A DNA stretch of 64,000 nucleotides from Falsiroseomonas sp050563545 (GCF_050563545.1 NZ_JBNXUM010000021.1:62001-126000), one strand, 5' to 3'; counted from the first letter of the stretch, positions 1 through 9,330 are shown. Numbers and translations are program-made. Notes: generated by a model from the sequence alone, not told the origin.

Positions 1-879
1 GAGCTCGGCGCGCTGGTCCGCGGCAAAGTGCACGCGCCTTCCGTCGTCATGCTGCTGTTCGACAGCGTCGCCAGCACCGCCCCGCCCAAGCTGCACTACG
101 CCAGCTCCATTGTCGCCGGCTTCAACGAGGCCGTGGGCAATGCGCCGGTGCATCTCCTCGGCGGCGGGCTGCTGACCGACATGAACCTCACCGGCGCCTG
201 GGTCTTCGACGGCGAGGGCGTCAGCAAGCACGCCGCCGTCGCGCTGGTCTTCCCCTCCACCGTCGAGGCCGAGACCGTCATCCTGCACGGCTGCCGCCCG
301 GTCTCCGCCTTCATGGAGATCACCCGCATCGAGGGTGCCACCGTCTTCGAGCTGGATGGCGAGCCGGCGCTCCGCGTGATCGAGCGCATGCTGGGCCTGC
401 AGATCGGCGGCGGGCGCGGGAGCGAGCTCTCGCTCCTCGCCACCCTCGGCCAGAAGCAGGGCGACCCCTACGCGCCCTATGACGAGAACGCCTACGTCAA
501 CCGCCTCATCCTGTCCGCAAATGCCGAGGTCGGCTCGATCACGCTGTTCGAGCCCGACTTCGCGCGCGGCACGCAGGTGCAGATCATGAGCCGCGACAAC
601 GGCCTGATGCTCGATTCCGTCCGCCGCGGCGTCGCGGCAATGAACCGCAGCAACGACGGGCGGGACAACCTGCTCGCGCTGTACATCGACTGCGCGGGCC
701 GCGCCTCGGCCCGGAGCGGCTCCTCCGTGGAAGAGGCCGAACTGGTGGTCCAGGGCCTCGATCCCTCGACACCCCTGCTCGGCTTCTATTCCGGCGTCGA
801 GGTCGCCCCTTTCGGCGACGAGCCAAGCAAGCCGCTGGACTGGACTGGCGTCCTCAGCGTCCTGCGCCGCCGACGCTAG
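1..879 (+). CDS. FIST-domain sensory protein, 5' end cut by the window
   Basis: The frame is open to base 1, so the start lies outside the window; the GTG at 28 is only an internal candidate. Two features fit FIST_N followed by FIST_C: a glycine-rich stretch (LLGGGLLTD) with a downstream RPVSAFMEITRIEG block, and a C-terminal block with DCAGR and LLGFYSGVE. FIST domains are thought to bind small ligands such as amino acids in signalling proteins; that is family knowledge. The stop codon TAG (877-879) touches the ATG of a histidine kinase, so the two are probably co-transcribed and may form one sensing pathway. The visible part is cytoplasmic-looking, with no membrane segment. Confidence 0.85.
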   Translation, partial: ELGALVRGKVHAPSVVMLLFDSVASTAPPKLHYASSIVAGFNEAVGNAPVHLLGGGLLTDMNLTGAWVFDGEGVSKHAAVALVFPSTVEAETVILHGCRPVSAFMEITRIEGATVFELDGEPALRVIERMLGLQIGGGRGSELSLLATLGQKQGDPYAPYDENAYVNRLILSANAEVGSITLFEPDFARGTQVQIMSRDNGLMLDSVRRGVAAMNRSNDGRDNLLALYIDCAGRASARSGSSVEEAELVVQGLDPSTPLLGFYSGVEVAPFGDEPSKPLDWTGVLSVLRRRR

Positions 880-2244
880 ATGGAGCTCACCCTGGACATC
901 GCCCGCCTGGAACGCGAGCTGGCCTACTACCGGCGCGAGTGTAACGACCTCGGCGCACGACTGTTGCGCCTTCAGGAAGAACAGAGCCAGGCCTTCCGCG
1001 AGGCAAGGCGCAGCCGCACCGTCGCCAAGCTGATCCGCGAGGCGCATCGCGTCGCCGACCTTTGCGAGAGCCCGGAGGAGATCGGGGGCCCGCTGCTGGA
1101 AGTGATCGTCGAGAACACGCTATGCGACCGCGCGGCCCTGCTCGTGCGCGAAGGCCCGGACGGCGCCGGCATCTTTCGCGTCGCGCATGCCATCGGCTTC
1201 GGCGCCGAGCCGCCCGCCGAGCAGGTCGTGGTACCGGGCTCGCCGTCCTTCTTCTTCACCACCGCGCGCACCGTGATCGAGACGCCGGCCTACGAGCTGA
1301 CCGGCATCCTGCGCCTTCCGTACATCCTCTGGGCACATGACCGCGCCTCGGGCAATGCGCTGATCCTGGGCAACCAGTCGGAATCCAACATCTCGCGCCC
1401 TTTCGAGACGGGCGACCAGGAACTCGTGGAAGGCGCGCTGTCCGTCTACATCGACGTCATGCTGCGCAAGCAGGCGGAGCAGGCGCTGCGCGCGGCCAAG
1501 GCGACGGCGGAGGAGGCCAGCGCGCTGCGCGCCCGCTTCATCGCGACGCTGAGCCATGAGCTGCGCACGCCGCTGAATGCGGTCATCGGCTTCTCCGACA
1601 TGCTGATGCCGCATGCGCGCTACCAGCCCAACGAGGCGCAGCGCGCGGAATATGCGCAGCAGATCAACGACAGCGGCCGCGCCCTGCTCGAGCTTATCAA
1701 CAACATCCTGGACTATTCGTCGCTGACCAAGGTCGGCCCGACGCTGAACCCGCACTGGACCCGGGCGACGCGGCTCATCGCCGGCGCGGTCGGCGAGTTG
1801 TCGGCGCTGGCGATGCAGCGGCAGGTCAAGCTGGAAGCGGCCGAGGGCGAGCCGCTGCTCGAGTTCAACGTCGATCCCGCACGCTTCCGCCAGGTGCTGA
1901 ACAACCTCGTCGGCAACGCCGTGAAGTTCACCCCAGCCGGCGGGCGGGTCGTGGTGGCGGCGCGGATGCGCGCCGACGGCGCGGGCGAGATCATGGTCCG
2001 CGACAGCGGCATCGGCATGCGGGAGGAGGACATCCCGCGCGCGCTCGAGCCGTTCCAGCAGATCGACGGCGGCTACAGCCGCCAGGTCCCCGGCACGGGC
2101 CTCGGCCTGCCCATCGCGAAGGGACTGTCGGAGGCGCATGGCGGGCGGCTCGAGATCGAGAGCCAGATCGGCTTCGGCACCACCGTCCGCGTGGTCCTGC
2201 CCCCCGAGCACACCCGCGTCGCCGAGGACGGGGCGGCGGGCTGA
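880..2244 (+). CDS. Soluble sensor histidine kinase (GAF-like, HisKA, HATPase)
   Basis: The 454-residue protein starts with a coiled coil (about 1-50). A GAF-like sensor region follows (about 55-195), then a second short helix rich in Ala/Glu. The dimerisation/phosphoacceptor box is SHELRTPLNAVIGF, with the phosphorylated His at about residue 226. The ATP-binding domain has an N box NNLVGNAVKF (about 340), a G1 box DSGIGM (about 374) and a G2 box GTGLGLPIAKG. It has no transmembrane segment or receiver domain, so input is cytoplasmic and the response regulator must be elsewhere. It directly abuts the FIST gene with no gap, which suggests the FIST protein supplies or modulates its signal (inference). 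Confidence 0.92.
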   Translation: MELTLDIARLERELAYYRRECNDLGARLLRLQEEQSQAFREARRSRTVAKLIREAHRVADLCESPEEIGGPLLEVIVENTLCDRAALLVREGPDGAGIFRVAHAIGFGAEPPAEQVVVPGSPSFFFTTARTVIETPAYELTGILRLPYILWAHDRASGNALILGNQSESNISRPFETGDQELVEGALSVYIDVMLRKQAEQALRAAKATAEEASALRARFIATLSHELRTPLNAVIGFSDMLMPHARYQPNEAQRAEYAQQINDSGRALLELINNILDYSSLTKVGPTLNPHWTRATRLIAGAVGELSALAMQRQVKLEAAEGEPLLEFNVDPARFRQVLNNLVGNAVKFTPAGGRVVVAARMRADGAGEIMVRDSGIGMREEDIPRALEPFQQIDGGYSRQVPGTGLGLPIAKGLSEAHGGRLEIESQIGFGTTVRVVLPPEHTRVAEDGAAG

Positions 2245-2266
2245 TCCCCGCGTGGGAGCAAGCCGG

Positions 2267-2727
2267 ATGCGCGCCGCGATCCCCGTCCTCGCCCTTGTCG
2301 TGGCCGCGACGATGGGCGCGCCGCTGCGCGCCCAGACCACGCCGGCGGCGCTACTTGTCGCCTGGGCGGAGGCCTACGCCACCAATGATGGGCCGCGCGC
2401 GCGGCCGCGCTCTACACCGAGGACGCGACGCTCTGGGGCAGCGTGAGCCGCGAGCAGACGATCGGCCGCGGCGCGATCGCCGCCTATTTCGGGCGGGTGC
2501 GGCCCGGCGCGACCGCCATCTCGGTTCGCATCGGCGAGCATTCGCTGCGTGAGGCCGCGCCGGGCGTGGCCATCGTGGCCGGCCACTATACCTTCGTGCG
2601 CCGGCGCGCCGACGGCACGGACGAGCTCGAGCCCTCGCGCTTCAGCATGACCTTCCTGCGGGGCGCCGACGGCGCGTGGCGCATCGCGGACCACCATTCC
2701 TCGCGCCTGCCGCCGGCCCCGCGCTGA
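2267..2727 (+). pseudogene. SnoaL-like (NTF2-fold) secreted protein, frameshifted
   Basis: The ATG at 2267 opens a signal peptide (MRAAIPVLALVVAATM, then an Ala-rich cleavage region) and the start of an NTF2-like domain (LVAWAEAYATNDG). Reading continues sensibly only in another frame from about 2395: ALYTEDATLWGSVSREQT through to FLRGADGAWRIADHHSSRLP at 2727. Adding one base at the GGG run at 2390-2392 would restore a protein of about 153 residues. The IADHHSS ending resembles the SgcJ/EcaC and CaMKII-association type of SnoaL-like proteins, whose functions vary. It is either a recent pseudogene or a sequencing error. The downstream part uses normal codons and looks well conserved. Confidence 0.72.
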
Positions 2728-2736
2728 GGCGCGGCC

Positions 2737-3384
2737 TCAGACGTTCTCGCGCGCCTTCACCCGCTCGAGCTCCGCGCGAAGCCCCGCGATCTCGGCGCGC
2801 AGCGCGGCGATCTGCTCGCCCACCGGGTCCTCCGTGACGTCGCGGAAGCCGTAGCCGATTCCGGCGTCGTCGCAGGGCGAGCCCTTGGGCGGCCGGGCGG
2901 GAATGCCGACGACGGTGCAGCCGGCCGCCACCGGCGAGACGACCACCGCATTCGCGCCTATCCGCGCGCCGTGCCCGACCACGATCGGGCCGAGCACCTG
3001 CGCGCCGGCGCCGATCGTCACGTGGTCCTGCACCGTCGGGTGACGCTTGCCCGGCTGGCCGGACAGGCCGCCGAGCGTCACGCCGTGATAGATCAGCACG
3101 TCGTCGCCGATCTCCGCCGTCTCGCCGACGACGACGCCCATGCCGTGGTCGATGAAGAGCCGCCTTCCGATCCGCGCGCCGGGGTGGATCTCGATCCCCG
3201 TCAGCATCCGCGCGATGTGGGAGGACAGCCGCGCCGCGCCGCGGAAGCCCGCACGCCACAGCCGATGCGACAGCCGGTGCCACAGCACGGCGTGGACGCC
3301 GGCATAACAGAAGACGCTCTCGAACCAGCCGGGGCGCGCGGGATCGCGCTCGCGGACGTTGCGGGCGAGCTCGGTGATCTCCAT
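2737..3384 (-). CDS. cysE: Serine O-acetyltransferase, short (EpsC-like) type
   Basis: The enzyme transfers acetyl from acetyl-CoA to L-serine, giving the O-acetylserine used by cysteine synthase. The 215-residue protein has a helical N-terminal part (WHRLSHRLWRAGF), then left-handed beta-helix hexapeptide repeats from about residue 60. These include the active-site region DHGMGVVVGETAEIGDDV and the GGLSGQPGKRHP loop. A C-terminal helix with heptad-like character ends the protein (EQIAALRAEIAGLRAELERV). It is shorter than the 273-residue E. coli CysE because the N-terminal domain is reduced, as in many bacteria. It lies 7 bases after cysteine synthase on the same strand, so both steps of cysteine synthesis are in one operon. 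Confidence 0.93.
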   Translation of the reverse strand: MEITELARNVRERDPARPGWFESVFCYAGVHAVLWHRLSHRLWRAGFRGAARLSSHIARMLTGIEIHPGARIGRRLFIDHGMGVVVGETAEIGDDVLIYHGVTLGGLSGQPGKRHPTVQDHVTIGAGAQVLGPIVVGHGARIGANAVVVSPVAAGCTVVGIPARPPKGSPCDDAGIGYGFRDVTEDPVGEQIAALRAEIAGLRAELERVKARENV

Positions 3385-3391
3385 GAAGCTC

Positions 3392-4408
3392 CTACTCCAA
3401 CCAGCTCGGCACCGGCAGCCCGCGCTCGCGCAGGAAGGCCGGGTTGAAGAGCTTGGACTGATAGCGCGCCGCGCCGTCGCAGAGCACCGTCACCACGGTG
3501 TGGCCGGGCCCGAGGTCGCGCGCGACGCGTACCGCGGCCGCAACGTTGAGCCCCGCGCTGCCGCCCACGGAAATGCCTTCGTGCAGCTGAAGGTCGAAGA
3601 CCTGCTCCAGCGCCTCTGCGTCCTGCACGGTCATGGCGTCGTCGATGAGGTCGCGCGCCTGCGCCAGGTTGCCCGGCGCGCGCGCGGCCTGGCCGATGCC
3701 CTCCGTGATGGAATTGCCCTCCGCCTTGAAGGCGCCGGTCTTTACCCAGGACGCCAGCGCCGATCCGCCGGGATCAGCCAGCACGATCCGCACCCCGGGC
3801 TTGCGCGCCTTCAGCGCGCGCGCAACGCCGGCCAGTGTGCCGCCGGTGCCGCAGGCGCAGGTGAAGGCGTCCACTCGGCCGCCGGTCTGGTCCCAGATCT
3901 CCGGTCCCGTCGTCGCCTCATGAGCCGCGGCATTGGCGAGGTTGTCGAACTGGTTCGCCCAGACCGCGCCAAGTTCTTCCGCCAGGCGGCGGGAAAAGTG
4001 CACGTAGTTCCCGGGATCGCTGAACGGCGCGGGCTTCACCAAACGCAGGTCGGCGCCGATCATGCGGAGGTAGTCGAGCTTCTCCTTCGCCTGCGTCTCC
4101 GGAACGACGATGACACTCTTCCAACCCATAGCGTTGGCCGCCAGCGCGATACCGATGCCGGTGTTGCCGGCCGTGCCTTCGACGATGGTGCCAGGACGGC
4201 CCGGCACCAGCGCGCCGCGGGCGACGGCGTCCTGCAAGATGCCGAGCGCCGCGCGATCCTTCACGCTGCCGCCGGGGTTCATGAATTCCGCCTTGCCCAG
4301 GATCTCGCAGCCGGTGGCCTCGGAAGCGTGCTTCAGCCGGATCAGCGGCGTCCGCCCGACCGCGCCCCAGAAGCCGTCGGCGACGGAGGATCCGGGCAAG
4401 GCGTCCAT
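3392..4408 (-). CDS. cysK: Cysteine synthase family (PLP-dependent) enzyme
   Basis: The protein makes cysteine from O-acetylserine and sulfide. The PLP lysine is Lys50 in NPGGSVKDRA. The phosphate-binding glycine loop is GTGGTLAG, and the substrate loop reads EGTAGNTGIG. Classical CysK has EPTSGNTG at this loop; the Gly-Thr-Ala form is typical of a separate, somewhat longer class, so sulfur donor and kinetics may differ (inference). Length is 338 residues. It sits 4 bases downstream of a peroxiredoxin gene and 7 bases upstream of cysE, suggesting one leftward transcript that couples cysteine synthesis to oxidative-stress defence. Confidence 0.9.
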   Translation of the reverse strand: MDALPGSSVADGFWGAVGRTPLIRLKHASEATGCEILGKAEFMNPGGSVKDRAALGILQDAVARGALVPGRPGTIVEGTAGNTGIGIALAANAMGWKSVIVVPETQAKEKLDYLRMIGADLRLVKPAPFSDPGNYVHFSRRLAEELGAVWANQFDNLANAAAHEATTGPEIWDQTGGRVDAFTCACGTGGTLAGVARALKARKPGVRIVLADPGGSALASWVKTGAFKAEGNSITEGIGQAARAPGNLAQARDLIDDAMTVQDAEALEQVFDLQLHEGISVGGSAGLNVAAAVRVARDLGPGHTVVTVLCDGAARYQSKLFNPAFLRERGLPVPSWLE

Positions 4409-4412
4409 GTCG

Positions 4413-5066
4413 TTACTTCACCTCGACGTAGCGGATGTAGGGCTTGGGCGAGTCCCAGCCCTGCGGGAACAGTTCCTTGGCGGCGTCGTTCGTCACCGAG
4501 CCCGCGATGATCGCCTTCTCGCCGGGCTTCCAGTTCGCCGGCGTCGCCAGCTTCTTCTGGGCAGTCAGCTGCAGGCTGTCGATGACGCGCAGGATCTCGT
4601 CGAAGTTGCGCCCCGTCGTCATGGGATAGGCCAGCACCAGCTTGATCTGCTTGTCGGGCCCGATGACGAAGACCGTGCGCACCGTCGCGTTGTCAGCCGC
4701 CGTGCGCCCCTGCGAGGTATCGCCCGCGCTCGCAGGCAGCATGCCGTAGAGCTTGGATATCTTCAGCTCGGGGTCGGCGATCATGGGGTAGTTCACGGCG
4801 TGGCCGGTGACTTCGGCGATGTCCTTGGACCAGCCGTGGTGACTGTCCACGGGATCGACGCTGATCGCCAGGACCTTGACGTTCCTCTTGGCGAATTCCG
4901 ATGCGAGGCCGGCCATGGCGCCGAGCTCGGTCGTGCAGACCGGCGTGTAGTCCTTGGGGTGGCTGAACAGCACCCCCCAGGAATTGCCGAGCCATTCGTG
5001 GAACCGGATCCGGCCCTCCGTGGTGTCCGCCTCGAAATCCGGCGCGACGGTCCCGATAGGCAGCAT
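4413..5066 (-). CDS. 1-Cys peroxiredoxin (Prx6 type)
   Basis: This 217-residue thiol peroxidase reduces H2O2 and organic hydroperoxides. The peroxidatic cysteine is Cys44 in the signature PKDYTPVCTTE; no other cysteine is visible, so it must be resolved by an external thiol. The length and the C-terminal extension ending in PYIRYVEVK are typical of Prx6-type enzymes, which are longer than AhpC. The ATG at 5066 is preceded by a purine-rich ribosome-binding site (GAAGGAGGGAATAA on the minus strand). It is the first gene of the leftward prx-cysK-cysE group, so its promoter probably lies in 5067-5230. Confidence 0.93.
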   Translation of the reverse strand: MLPIGTVAPDFEADTTEGRIRFHEWLGNSWGVLFSHPKDYTPVCTTELGAMAGLASEFAKRNVKVLAISVDPVDSHHGWSKDIAEVTGHAVNYPMIADPELKISKLYGMLPASAGDTSQGRTAADNATVRTVFVIGPDKQIKLVLAYPMTTGRNFDEILRVIDSLQLTAQKKLATPANWKPGEKAIIAGSVTNDAAKELFPQGWDSPKPYIRYVEVK

Positions 5067-5233
5067 TTATTCCCTCCTCCTTCGAAGGCTTGTTCCCCGG
5101 GAGATAAGGACACCCCCCGGTGGGTTTCCAGCTTGCGCGCAAGCCCGTTCCGCCGCCAGCGGGTAATCATGCATGCTGGACGCGCATGGCGGCGCGCATT
5201 GCCTTCCACGACGCGGCCCGACGGGAGATTGAC

Positions 5234-5652
5234 ATGGCGGCGAAGGCGCCCGGACGAGAAGTCAATTTTTTCGAGCAGAACATCATCTGGCTCTATGGCG
5301 ACGATCTGGACGGCATGACGGCCTTCTCGTCAGCACGCTCGGGCTGGCGCAGGTATTGGACCAGTGGCGCTGGCGCGTCTTCCGGGTCAGCCCTACCGGC
5401 TTCCTCGGCGTCTGCGACAGCGCGAACCGACCGCGAGGGACCAGGGGCATGATGTTCACCTTCCTGGTGGCGGATGTCGAAGCGGCCTACGGGCATCTCC
5501 GTGCGACAGGCGTGGCCTTCGACGGCCCGCCGCACCTGAACGAGGCGGGCACCGTGCTGTCCTGCTTCTTCCGTGACCCCGAGGGTTACTGGCTCGAACT
5601 GCAGGAGTTCCGCGATCCCGGCTGGCCCTATCCCGAGAGGAGCGGCGCGTGA
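5234..5652 (+). pseudogene. VOC (glyoxalase-like) family protein, frameshifted
   Basis: The frame from ATG 5234 reads through NIIWLYGDDLDGMTAF, a typical start of a vicinal-oxygen-chelate domain. It then loses sense at about 5324. The rest is in another frame: STLGLAQVLDQWRWRVFRV, FLGVCDSAN, MMFTFLVADVEAAYGHL and SCFFRDPEGYWLELQEF, to the stop at 5652. Inserting one base at about 5325 (TTC TCG becoming TTC TTC G) restores one protein of about 140 residues. Family members bind a metal and act on small molecules; the substrate here cannot be told. It overlaps the next gene by one base (TGATG), so the two belong together. Either a genuine lesion or a base-calling error. Confidence 0.75.
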
Positions 5653-6629
5653 TGCAGGAGGCCCTGGCGGCGCGCTTCGCCGCGGTCGCGCTCGGCCATG
5701 TCGGGCAGGAATACCCGCAGAAGCTGGACCAGGTGCTGGAAGGCCCCTCCGACCTCAAGCGCCCCTCCGAGCTGCATCCAGTCTTCCACGGCAGCTTCGA
5801 CTGGCATTCCTGCGTACACGCTCACTGGATGCTGGCGCGGCTGCTGCGTCGCTTTCCCGCCGCGCCCTTCGCCGACACCATCCGCGCACGCTTCGACGCG
5901 GCCTTCACCGCGGAGAAGGTGGCCGCCGAGCGTGCGTTCCTCGCGCGACCGTCGGCGCGCGGCTTCGAGCGTCCCTATGGATGGGCGTGGCTGCTGAAGC
6001 TGCATGCCGAGTTGGAAGACGACCGGGCGCGGACGTTGGCGCCGCTCGCGCGCGACTTCGCCGACCGCTTCGCCGCGCATCTGCCGCGCTGCGACTATCC
6101 CGTGCGGCACGGCGTGCATTCCAACACCGCCTTCGCGCTGACCATCGCCGCGGACTGGGCCGCAATGCACGATGCGTCGCTGCTGGCCCTGTTCCGCGAC
6201 ACCGCGGCGCGCTGGTACGGCGCCGACGCCGACGCGCAGGCCTGGGAGCCTTCGGGCGAGGATTTCCTCTCCCCGGTGCTGATGGAGGCCGCCTGCATGG
6301 CGCGGCTACTGCCGCCGGACGGCTTCCCGGCCTGGCGCGACCGCTTCCTGCCGCGCCTGACCGAGCGCGAGCCGGCGACGCTGTTCACCCCCGCCCGCGT
6401 CGCCGACCGCAGCGACGGGCGGATCGTGCATCTGGACGGCGTGAACCTGTCGCGGGCCTGGTGCTGGCGGGTGCTGGCGGCAAGCTTCCCACTGGGCGAC
6501 GCGCGCCGGGCGCTGGCCGAGGACACGGCCGCGCGCCATATCTCAGCGTCGCTGGATCACGTGGACGGCCACTACATGGGCAGCCACTGGCTCGCGAGCT
6601 TTGCGGTGCTGGCGCTGGACGGGGCGTAG
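5652..6629 (+). CDS. DUF2891 family protein
   Basis: The ATG at 5652 overlaps the TGA stop of the VOC gene; a GTG at 5649 is the alternative start. The protein has about 325 residues and begins with an N-terminal helix (LAARFAAVALGHVGQEYP). It then carries the DUF2891 hallmarks: HPVFHGSFDWHSCVHAHWML, RGFERPYGWAWLLKLHAEL, and a conserved GVHSNTAFAL segment. The conserved His, Asp and Trp residues suggest an alpha/alpha-barrel protein with an active pocket. No biochemical function is established for the family, so I assign none. There is no signal peptide, so it is probably cytoplasmic. Confidence 0.88.
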   Translation: MQEALAARFAAVALGHVGQEYPQKLDQVLEGPSDLKRPSELHPVFHGSFDWHSCVHAHWMLARLLRRFPAAPFADTIRARFDAAFTAEKVAAERAFLARPSARGFERPYGWAWLLKLHAELEDDRARTLAPLARDFADRFAAHLPRCDYPVRHGVHSNTAFALTIAADWAAMHDASLLALFRDTAARWYGADADAQAWEPSGEDFLSPVLMEAACMARLLPPDGFPAWRDRFLPRLTEREPATLFTPARVADRSDGRIVHLDGVNLSRAWCWRVLAASFPLGDARRALAEDTAARHISASLDHVDGHYMGSHWLASFAVLALDGA

Positions 6630-6671
6630 CGCGCCGGAGCGTGGCGGCGGCCCGCCCCGCGCCGGATCAGC

Positions 6672-8965
6672 TCAGCCCCGCGAGATCACCAGGCGCAGCG
6701 GACCCGGCCCAGTCGCCTCGGCCGTCGCGATCCGCACCCAGCCGTTGCGATGCGCCGTCTCCTCCGACAGCCGGACCGGGCCGGCGCCAGCCACGCGATA
6801 GCGCAGCCGCGCACCGCGGAAGGCGACGCTGCAGCCACCCTGCTCCGCCTCGATCGCGGCAGGCGCGTCGCCATCGCCGGCGAAGACCGGCCAGCGCAAC
6901 GCCAGCGCCTCGGCCAGGCCTTCGGCCTCGAAGTCCAGCATGATCTCGCCGGGACGCATCTGGACGTGCTGCGTGATCCTGCCGCCCGGCGCGAGGGACC
7001 AGGTCAGTGCGAAGCGCAGCAGGGCGGGATCCTCGCGCTCGATCGCGATGGAGGCCGAGGCCGCGCCGGCCTCGAGATGCGCGAGGCTGGTCCAGCGCTC
7101 GCCCTCGCGCCAGGCGAGGCCGGTCGAGACCGGCTCCGCCGTGCCGCCCGGCAGTTCATGGGCGGGATGCAGCGCGATGCCGTCGCCCGGTCCCATCGTC
7201 GCGGGCATGCCGTCGAAGACGATGCGCGCCAGCCCCGCCGGCGTCTGCGTCGCATGCGGGCTCAGGAAGAAGGTCACCTGCGTGCCGCCGCAGGTCGCGA
7301 CGACGCAGGAGAAGGGGGAGGGCAGCACGAGGACATGGCCGCCCGTCTCCGCCGGCGTCAGGCGCTCCGCGACGTCCTCCGTCGCGCCGGCATGCAGCCA
7401 GGCGAGGGCCAGGTTGCAGGCCGCGAGCAGGTTGTACTGGGAATGCGCGGAATAGGGCTCGAAGCCGTGGCGCAGTTCCGGCGTAACGCGGTTCTTGACC
7501 ACGAACCATTCGCCGCTGTCGCGCCGCCACGGCAGCATCGCCGCGGCCGCACGGCGCGCGGCGCGCTTGAAGACGCCGGCGAGCCAGGCATCGCCGCGCC
7601 CCGCCGCTCTCGCCGCCGCGGCCTCGAAGATCGCAGCCTGCAGCGCGTCGGCCCATTGGTGATGCGCGCTGCGCCCGCCGATCGGCGCCTCGCCGCCCGG
7701 CGCCTGCAAGAAGAGGCTGGCGAGTGCGGCGCGGTCCAGCGCCTCCGTCAGCTCCGCCGCCGCCGGGCCGGCGTAGCCGCCGGGCGGCAGTTCCGCGAGC
7801 CAGGCGCGCGGGAAGGCATCGTAGACCAGCGGTCCTTCGGCATAGAGGTCGAATTCGTTGTCGAAGTATCGGCCCTGCCCGTTCACCGACGCGTCCACGA
7901 AGTCCAGCCCCCGCCGCGCGCCGATCGCAGCCAGGCGGAACTCCCCTGCGGCGGCGAGGCAGTTCCAGCTGATGCCCGGCCCGTCATGCCCGCCGACGGG
8001 GGTGCGGTAGATCCTGAAGGGGTCCGTCTCGGCCAGGCGCCGGCGCCAGCCGCGCGCGGTCGCGGGCGCCACCAGCCCGTCAAGCTGCGCGATGGCCAGC
8101 GCGATCGGCAGGGCGAAGAATTCGGGGAGGTTGTCGGGCGTCCGCCGTTCCGCCAGGCAGGCGATGGCGTGATCCAGCGCGCGGGACACCGGCTCGACCA
8201 GCCCGGCCTCGCCGGCGGCGCGCGCCAGCAACGCGGCGCCGAAGGCGAAGCAAGGCGTGGCGTACTGATATTCGCGGCCGAGATAGGGATCGAGGATCGC
8301 GCCGGACTCGGCCTGATGGCGGCGGAAGAGCCGATGCAGCCGCTGATCGCGTCGAGATAGGCGTCGCGGCCACCGGCGGGGATGGCAACTTCGGCCTCGG
8401 TGGCCGGCGACTGACGCCAGCGTTCGAACAGCCGGCGGGCGCCGCGCGGGCCCTGCGGCGGGAGCTTCCAGGCATTGGGCCGGATCAGCTTGCTGTCCAG
8501 CGTCACCGGCCCGGGCGCGGCCTCGGGTTCCACGGTCAGCGCGTTGACGATCCAGTTCTCGCCGGGCGTGTCGAACCCGATCTCGAGCGGGTCGTCACTG
8601 ACCTCCACGGACGCCTCGAGATCGGCGAATTCGTGCCGCCGGCCGGCCACCACCGGCAGCGCCTCCTCGTGCCCGGGCAGGCTGATCCGCGTGGCGTGGT
8701 TGTCGTGCAGCGTGTCGCCGATGACGAAGCGCAGCCGGTAGCGCCCGCGCGGGACGGCGACGCGCAGCCGCGCCGGTCCGAAGCCCAGCACGAGGCCGCG
8801 GCGCAGCCCATCGGGCTCGCCACGGTCCCGGTCATGCAGCTTGTCGGCCGACACCCAGCCCGCGCAGGTGGCCAGGGTGAACGCGGTGTTAGCGGCGATC
8901 CCCGCGAAGCCGGGCGGCGGTGGGCCGCCCCCGAAGGTGAAACGGAATCGCCGGGACTCGATCAT
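6672..8965 (-). pseudogene. Large glycan-active-enzyme-like protein, frameshifted
   Basis: The N-terminal part reads from 8965 and looks like a galactose-binding-type beta sandwich. It carries FRFTFGGG, PRGRYRLRFVIGDT and ENWIVNALTVEPE, ending near residue 205 at AYLDAIS. The frame is then lost at about 8340-8350 and resumes one frame away with RLHRLFRRHQAESGAILDPY and YATPCFAFGAALLARAAG. It continues through a long helical region with DNLPEFFALP, GGHDGPGISWN, NEFDLYAEGPLVYDAF, SAHHQWADAL and EPYSAHSQYNLL to the stop at 6672. The repaired product has about 765 residues. The helical part resembles alpha/alpha-toroid polysaccharide lyases and hydrolases, but I cannot name a family or catalytic residues. 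One missing base explains the break. Confidence 0.6.
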
Positions 8966-9077
8966 GGGCGCGTCTCGGGTGGCGGCATAAGCCGATTGAA
9001 ACCACCATCCGATTACGACCGTAAGTTGTGAACAACAAGTTACGACAACCGCAACTCTGCCCGCCCATGATACGGGC

Positions 9078-9154
9078 TGGCGCGCCCGGAGGGATTTGAA
9101 CCCCCGACCTGAAGCTTAGAAGGCTCCTGCTCTATCCAACTGAGCTACGGGCGC
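9078..9154 (-). tRNA. tRNA-Arg (anticodon UCU)
   Basis: The minus strand folds into a full cloverleaf of 77 nt. The acceptor stem GCGCCCG pairs with CGGGCGC. The D arm contains AGCTCAGTTGGATAGAGC, the anticodon stem GGAGC pairs with GCTTC around a CTTCTAA loop (anticodon TCT), and the T arm has the GGTTCAAATCC core. A 3' CCA is encoded (TGG at 9078-9080 on the plus strand). It reads AGA codons, which are rare in such G+C-rich DNA. Confidence 0.96.
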
Positions 9155-9330
9155 CCATGCCTGCGTTCATCACCTATCACCGCCAGCGCCGCAGGTGTAG
9201 GCGCAGCGAACGCGACCATTGCCGAGGCCCTCGGCTTCCTGCAACGTTTGGTTGAGGATTGCCGGGCCAGATCAGCCTGCGATACCGGCGCGTCCGCGCG
9301 CGGCCCGCAAGACGCGCGGCTCAGGGAGAG

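Noticed and set aside
6750..8360. 536-codon plus-strand frame opposite the glycan-enzyme-like gene
   Set aside because: Arg-rich shadow frame; the minus strand keeps domain-like sequence over both parts of the frameshifted gene.
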